DNA of 5,179 nt. It comes from Candidatus Poribacteria bacterium. Its GTDB lineage: Bacteria > Poribacteria > WGA-4E > B28-G17. The stretch is taken from the NCBI GenBank assembly GCA_003645735.1, contig QNBQ01000171.1, forward strand, positions 1-5,179, in the 5' to 3' direction. Below the pieces are notes generated by a model. The model saw nothing but the letters and a program-made list of their open reading frames with translations. It searched no databases and was not told the origin of the DNA. Shown here in pieces: positions 4,422 through 5,179 of the stretch. A program made the position numbers and the translations under genes. Positions within the stretch are counted from its first letter, which is position 1. Each line of letters begins with the position of its first letter.

Positions 4422-5179
4422 TCAAATCCCGGCGATCAACCCGACGGTCAGCTTCGGCCTGAACCCCTCGCCCCTGACCCTCTCAAAGGAGAGGGGCGCG
4501 GGGCGCCATTGGGGCGAGAGGGAGATGCTCAAGGCGGCCCGACCGATGCCGGCGGTCAACCCCACGACCATCCCCCTGCACACCCAGAACCTCCCCCTTT
4601 CCCTCCTGGTCTCGCGCGTGTAGCCGACCGTCCCGCTCACCCGCTCCGCCAGCCTCCAGGTGGCCGTCGCCGTGAACCTGGCCCCGAACCTCCAGGGCGC
4701 CCTGAGCTGGAGATCCAGGATCAGAGGGGGCTTCGTGTCGAGCGCCCAGCTCAGCCCCAGCCTGAAAAACCTCCTCAGATCGTCCGGAAGCTCATCCGAT
4801 TTGAAGGAAAGCCCCTTGCTGAGCCGATACGCGCCGATGTGGATCGACCTCCCCGGCGCCCGCATCCCCAGCTCTATATCGTGTGAAAACCCCCGCCCGT
4901 AATCGTTTTCTCCGCCGACGGGCAGCTTTATCCTGATGAAGGAGAGCCTGTAGCCGAGCGAGATGCCGGAGCCGAGCGGAAGGCTCGCCCCGAGCCAGAG
5001 TTTCAGATCGGTCTCGGGGAAGGAGTTGACGGCCTTCCCCCCCTCGCCTATCCTGATGAACTCGCCCCTGTGCGCGAACAGGCCGCCCAACCTGAGCCCC
5101 ATCCGACCGATGGGCAGCTCGAACTCGACCCCCTCCCCGCCCAGCGGCTCGCTTTTAAGCTCCCTCCAATCCTCAAACC
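4422..5179 (-). CDS. Probable outer-membrane beta-barrel protein, C-terminal part (5' end outside window)
   Basis: The frame is open from the window edge to a TGA at 4424-4422, giving 252 full codons. An internal ATG at 5102-5100 exists, but the frame continues upstream of it without a stop (residues such as WRELKSEPLGGEGVEFELPI), so the true start is probably outside the window. The sequence is a series of short strands with alternating hydrophobic and polar residues separated by charged or Gly/Pro turns, for example LKLWLGASLPL, GISLGYRLSFIRI, SIHIGAYRLS, FTATATWRL and AALSISLSPQW. There is no long transmembrane helix. This pattern fits an outer-membrane barrel of the PorV/PorQ or general porin-like kind. 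The last residues, LTVGLIAGI, end in Ile rather than the classic C-terminal Phe. No family can be named. A diderm host would follow if this is right. Confidence 0.6.
   Translation of the reverse strand, partial: FEDWRELKSEPLGGEGVEFELPIGRMGLRLGGLFAHRGEFIRIGEGGKAVNSFPETDLKLWLGASLPLGSGISLGYRLSFIRIKLPVGGENDYGRGFSHDIELGMRAPGRSIHIGAYRLSKGLSFKSDELPDDLRRFFRLGLSWALDTKPPLILDLQLRAPWRFGARFTATATWRLAERVSGTVGYTRETRRERGRFWVCRGMVVGLTAGIGRAALSISLSPQWRPAPLSFERVRGEGFRPKLTVGLIAGI

Noticed and set aside
4243..4425. 60-residue minus-strand frame overlapping the 111-residue gene, with an ATG at 4359-4357
   Set aside because: Out of frame with the better-supported gene, with arginine- and glycine-rich content and no domain.
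4422..5102. Internal ATG at 5102 as the true start of the barrel gene
   Set aside because: The frame stays open to the window edge with protein-like sequence, and no signal peptide follows this ATG.

Overview
The window is a 5.2 kb piece of GC-rich bacterial DNA in which every supportable gene lies on the minus strand, so transcription runs from high to low coordinates. Coding density is very high: gaps are 2 to 69 bases and two gene pairs clearly overlap. The coding strand is purine-rich, arginine is written mostly as AGG, and ATA isoleucine codons are frequent, which is unusual for GC-rich DNA. The gene mix (an outer-membrane-barrel-like protein, two Gfo/Idh/MocA oxidoreductases, a xylose-isomerase-like TIM barrel and an RsbW/RsbV-type pair) suggests a diderm, probably uncultured lineage of the Poribacteria or a similar environmental phylum. 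That placement is a low-confidence inference, as no phylogenetic marker is present.

Layout in the direction of transcription: (1) 5179-4422, the C-terminal part of a probable outer-membrane beta-barrel protein, with its start outside the window. (2) A 69-base gap holding a sigma70-like promoter candidate and a small GC hairpin next to the ribosome binding site of the next gene. (3) 4352-4017, a 111-residue protein of unknown family. (4) 4033-3026, Gfo/Idh/MocA oxidoreductase copy A. (5) 2995-2534, an RsbW/SpoIIAB-like ATP-binding anti-sigma kinase. (6) 2544-2188, a STAS anti-anti-sigma protein. (7) 2173-1196, Gfo/Idh/MocA oxidoreductase copy B. (8) 1193-645, an MntP-type manganese exporter. 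(9) 630-1, a sugar phosphate isomerase/epimerase that runs out of the window at its 3' end.

Genes 3 to 9 look like one operon. The enzymes suggest NAD(P)-dependent oxidation of a sugar or cyclitol followed by a metal-dependent isomerase or epimerase. MntP could set manganese levels, and manganese is a possible cofactor of the TIM barrel. The most distinctive feature is a complete partner-switching pair (kinase plus antagonist) sitting between two paralogous oxidoreductases, with neither a sigma factor nor a PP2C phosphatase in view. No RNA genes, insertion sequences, CRISPR arrays or clear intrinsic terminators were seen, and no stretch of more than 300 bases lacks a gene.
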